Positions 12,767-12,768 of a stretch of DNA of 12,768 bases are shown here, in pieces (position 1 is the first letter of the stretch; every line of letters begins with the position of its first letter). A program made the translations under genes and the position numbers. Source of the DNA: CAG-390 sp964522215 (lineage in GTDB: Bacteria; Bacillota; Clostridia; Oscillospirales; CAG-272); the NCBI GenBank assembly GCA_964522215.1, contig CAZFVR010000037.1, forward strand, positions 1 to 12,768, given 5' to 3'. The notes under the pieces were generated by a model. It made no database searches. It saw only the letters and a program-made list of their open reading frames with translations, and had not been told where the DNA came from.

Positions 12767-12768
12767 GG

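Overview
The window looks like a chromosomal segment of a Gram-positive, moderately GC-rich anaerobe, most likely an uncultured gut-type Clostridia (Bacillota). The basis is purine-rich Shine-Dalgarno sites, sigma-A promoters close to TTGACA-N17-TATAAT, intrinsic terminators, an FtsK/SpoIIIE translocase, lipobox lipoproteins, and an ECF sigma/membrane-partner pair of a type common in Clostridia. The order cannot be fixed by reading alone. No tRNA, rRNA, CRISPR array, transposase or phage gene was seen.

Layout. A small lipoprotein under a perfect sigma-A promoter (146-670) is followed by an iron-dependent alcohol dehydrogenase (718-1824) that ends at a strong two-way terminator. About 870 bases without an intact gene follow (1825-2696). 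They hold decayed minus-strand genes: an ECF sigma factor cut off after region 2, fused to an unknown gene with an in-frame stop and a frameshift. Base composition here is visibly AT-richer than in the flanks. Next is the minus-strand DNA translocase ftsK/spoIIIE (5822-2697). It is divergent from a two-gene split TSUP (TauE/SafE-type) transporter (6112-6953), and the two units have overlapping promoters in a 289-base gap. A 36-bp perfect palindrome separates the transporter from the convergent uridine phosphorylase gene udp (7801-7034).

A minus-strand block follows: an ECF sigma factor (10653-10087), its 4-nt-overlapping single-pass membrane partner and likely anti-sigma factor (10090-9302), and a lipoprotein serpin (9186-7939). 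Their order suggests envelope stress signalling next to a surface protease inhibitor, but shared regulation is only an inference. Divergent from the sigma gene is a circularly permuted papain-like (YiiX/NlpC-P60-like) protein (10919-11632). Its promoter places the transcript start on or beside the ATG, so it may be leaderless. A perfect consensus promoter just past its 3' end points back into it, antisense. A NagD-like HAD-IIA phosphatase (11783-12568) and a structured non-coding tail with an outward promoter close the window.

No large new multi-gene system is evident. The items most worth following are the leaderless gene with its antisense promoter, the sigma-factor remnant that is a close paralogue of the live ECF sigma, the ECF/anti-sigma/serpin neighbourhood, and the structured element at the right edge.
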